Below the pieces are notes generated by a model. That model saw only the letters and a program-made list of their open reading frames with translations. It made no database searches and had not been told where the DNA came from. DNA of 39,071 bases from a virus. Where the stretch lies: positions 1 to 39,071 of the IMG/VR virus record IMGVR_UViG_3300013104_000048; one strand, written 5' to 3'. This document shows, in pieces, positions 38,450-39,071 of the stretch. Position 1 is the first letter of the stretch. Each line of letters opens with the position of its first letter. A program made the position numbers and the translations under genes.

Positions 38450-38455
38450 TATTCT
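38428..38455 (+). promoter_or_regulatory. Promoter of the rightward early operon (PL-like)
   Basis: -35 TTGACA (38428-38433), 16-base spacer, -10 TATTCT (38450-38455). The spacer core TCTACTTTGTGT is identical to that in the ydaS promoter. The start of transcription would give a leader of about 145 bases before the next gene. Confidence 0.75.
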
Positions 38456-38606
38456 CTACTCATCGAAGCACAACAGGTGCGACAGGTAAACGTTCCGCCT
38501 ACCCGGCGATAAGGGTAAAAAAAGCGAACAGGCACGATGCCCACGAAGTAGCCCCCCGGGGCACATGGAGACCGGGATGATTCGCCAGTGTGAAATGGAG
38601 ATAGCC

Positions 38607-38801
38607 ATGGATAAGAAGTTAGAAGCTCTGTTCGAAAAGATTGGATGCTTGGAGCTGGCAGCCAAACGAGGGCTGCAGATCAACGAAGAGATTAAGCCTC
38701 ATTCATCACGAGGCCAGGTCATCTCCGTTGAATACTGTAATGCGACACTAAAGCACTGTGCTCTTTTTCGTCGGTGGATTAACGAGTGCCTCGGATCATG
38801 A
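38607..38801 (+). CDS. Small early protein of unknown function (64 aa)
   Basis: 64 residues from MDKKLEALFEKIGCL, with GGAG six bases upstream; in-frame ATGs at 38577 (with its own GGAG) and 38565 are alternatives. Helical, with three cysteines, no membrane segment. First gene after the operator-controlled promoter. No family is recognised. Its end overlaps the convergent gene by about 23 bases. Confidence 0.55.
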   Translation: MDKKLEALFEKIGCLELAAKRGLQINEEIKPHSSRGQVISVEYCNATLKHCALFRRWINECLGS

Positions 38802-39033
38802 GAATTGATTGCTGTTCAGACAGGCCGTACCCCTGAACAAATACCTCAATCTCTTCTTCTTCGGTCTCGTTCATAAATGTTTCGCCACCGAGGCTGTGGA
38901 AATCACCGGATATGACATGCCCCTTCTCGATGTCATACCCACCGAGCAGCTCAGCGACTGTGAATTCTCCGATTTGGTCACGTATAACGATGTAACCAAT
39001 GCGGTGCTCATGATATACGACGACTCCGCGCAT
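38779..39033 (-). CDS. Small hypothetical protein (84 aa)
   Basis: 84 residues from MRGVVVYHEHRIGYI at 39033, with AAGGAT upstream. Beta-rich N-terminus, acidic middle (FMNETEEEEIEVFV). It points against the early operon. Not recognised. It is near the window edge; what follows is unknown. Confidence 0.5.
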   Translation of the reverse strand: MRGVVVYHEHRIGYIVIRDQIGEFTVAELLGGYDIEKGHVISGDFHSLGGETFMNETEEEEIEVFVQGYGLSEQQSILMIRGTR

Positions 39034-39071
39034 GAAAGTATCCTTCTGGCTGTGTGAGAGCAACCAGAATA

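Noticed and set aside
38456-38606. Extra small gene in the leader of the rightward early operon
   Set aside because: Only very short frames (for example ATGCCCACGAAGTAG); nothing coding is supported.
1-39071. CRISPR array or insertion sequence
   Set aside because: No regularly spaced repeats, no transposase and no terminal inverted repeats were found.

Overview
The window is almost entirely a prophage of an enterobacterial host (the Enterobacter/Klebsiella/Citrobacter/Escherichia group; I cannot name the species from sequence alone). Its left edge is an attachment site. Positions 69-130 hold the 3' half of a tRNA-Leu(UAA) on the minus strand, ending in CCA, followed by a tRNA-type terminator (1-68, host side). 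The 5' half of the tRNA is missing, as expected where a phage has displaced a tRNA 3' end. No integrase is seen, so the other junction should lie beyond 39071.

Left accessory block (0.4-4.4 kb): a HMCES/YedK abasic-site protein, an AT-rich PIN-domain gene, and a complete umuDC operon under a LexA box. Late block, minus strand (24.5 to 4.8 kb, read right to left): a lambda-type head module (small and large terminase, gpW, portal, ClpP-protease/capsid fusion, cement, FII, Z-like and U-like genes) joined to a P2-type contractile tail (spike V, sheath, tube, E/E', tape measure, U, X, D, W, J, I, fibre H and assembly G). A lambda-like cos candidate lies just upstream of the small terminase gene. 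Several intrinsic terminators sit inside this operon.

Between cos and lysis (24.7-27.1 kb) are five small accessory genes of unknown role. The lysis cassette (27.1-28.9 kb) has two holin-like proteins, a GH19 endolysin and overlapping spanins.

At 29.1-30.7 kb, opposite in strand to everything around it, is a self-contained AT-rich unit: a 432-residue protein with the hallmarks of an N-terminal-threonine (proteasome/HslV-like) hydrolase, a 51-residue partner, and a terminator. This is the most interesting locus in the window. It splits the Q antiterminator from the lysis genes.

The early block (30.7-37.8 kb, minus) carries Q, RusA, a solitary C5-cytosine methyltransferase, a Ref-like nuclease, a catalytically dead UmuD'-like protein behind its own LexA box, Ea22, a zinc-ribbon protein, DUF1627, an O-type initiator with iteron-like repeats inside its gene, DUF4222, and YdaT/YdaS. 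A RacR-type repressor (plus strand) lacks the LexA-like cleavage domain. Six CTAC-N5-GTAG sites flank it; in two opposed promoters the operator occupies the -35/-10 spacer. The window ends in the start of the leftward-type operon (two small unknown genes).
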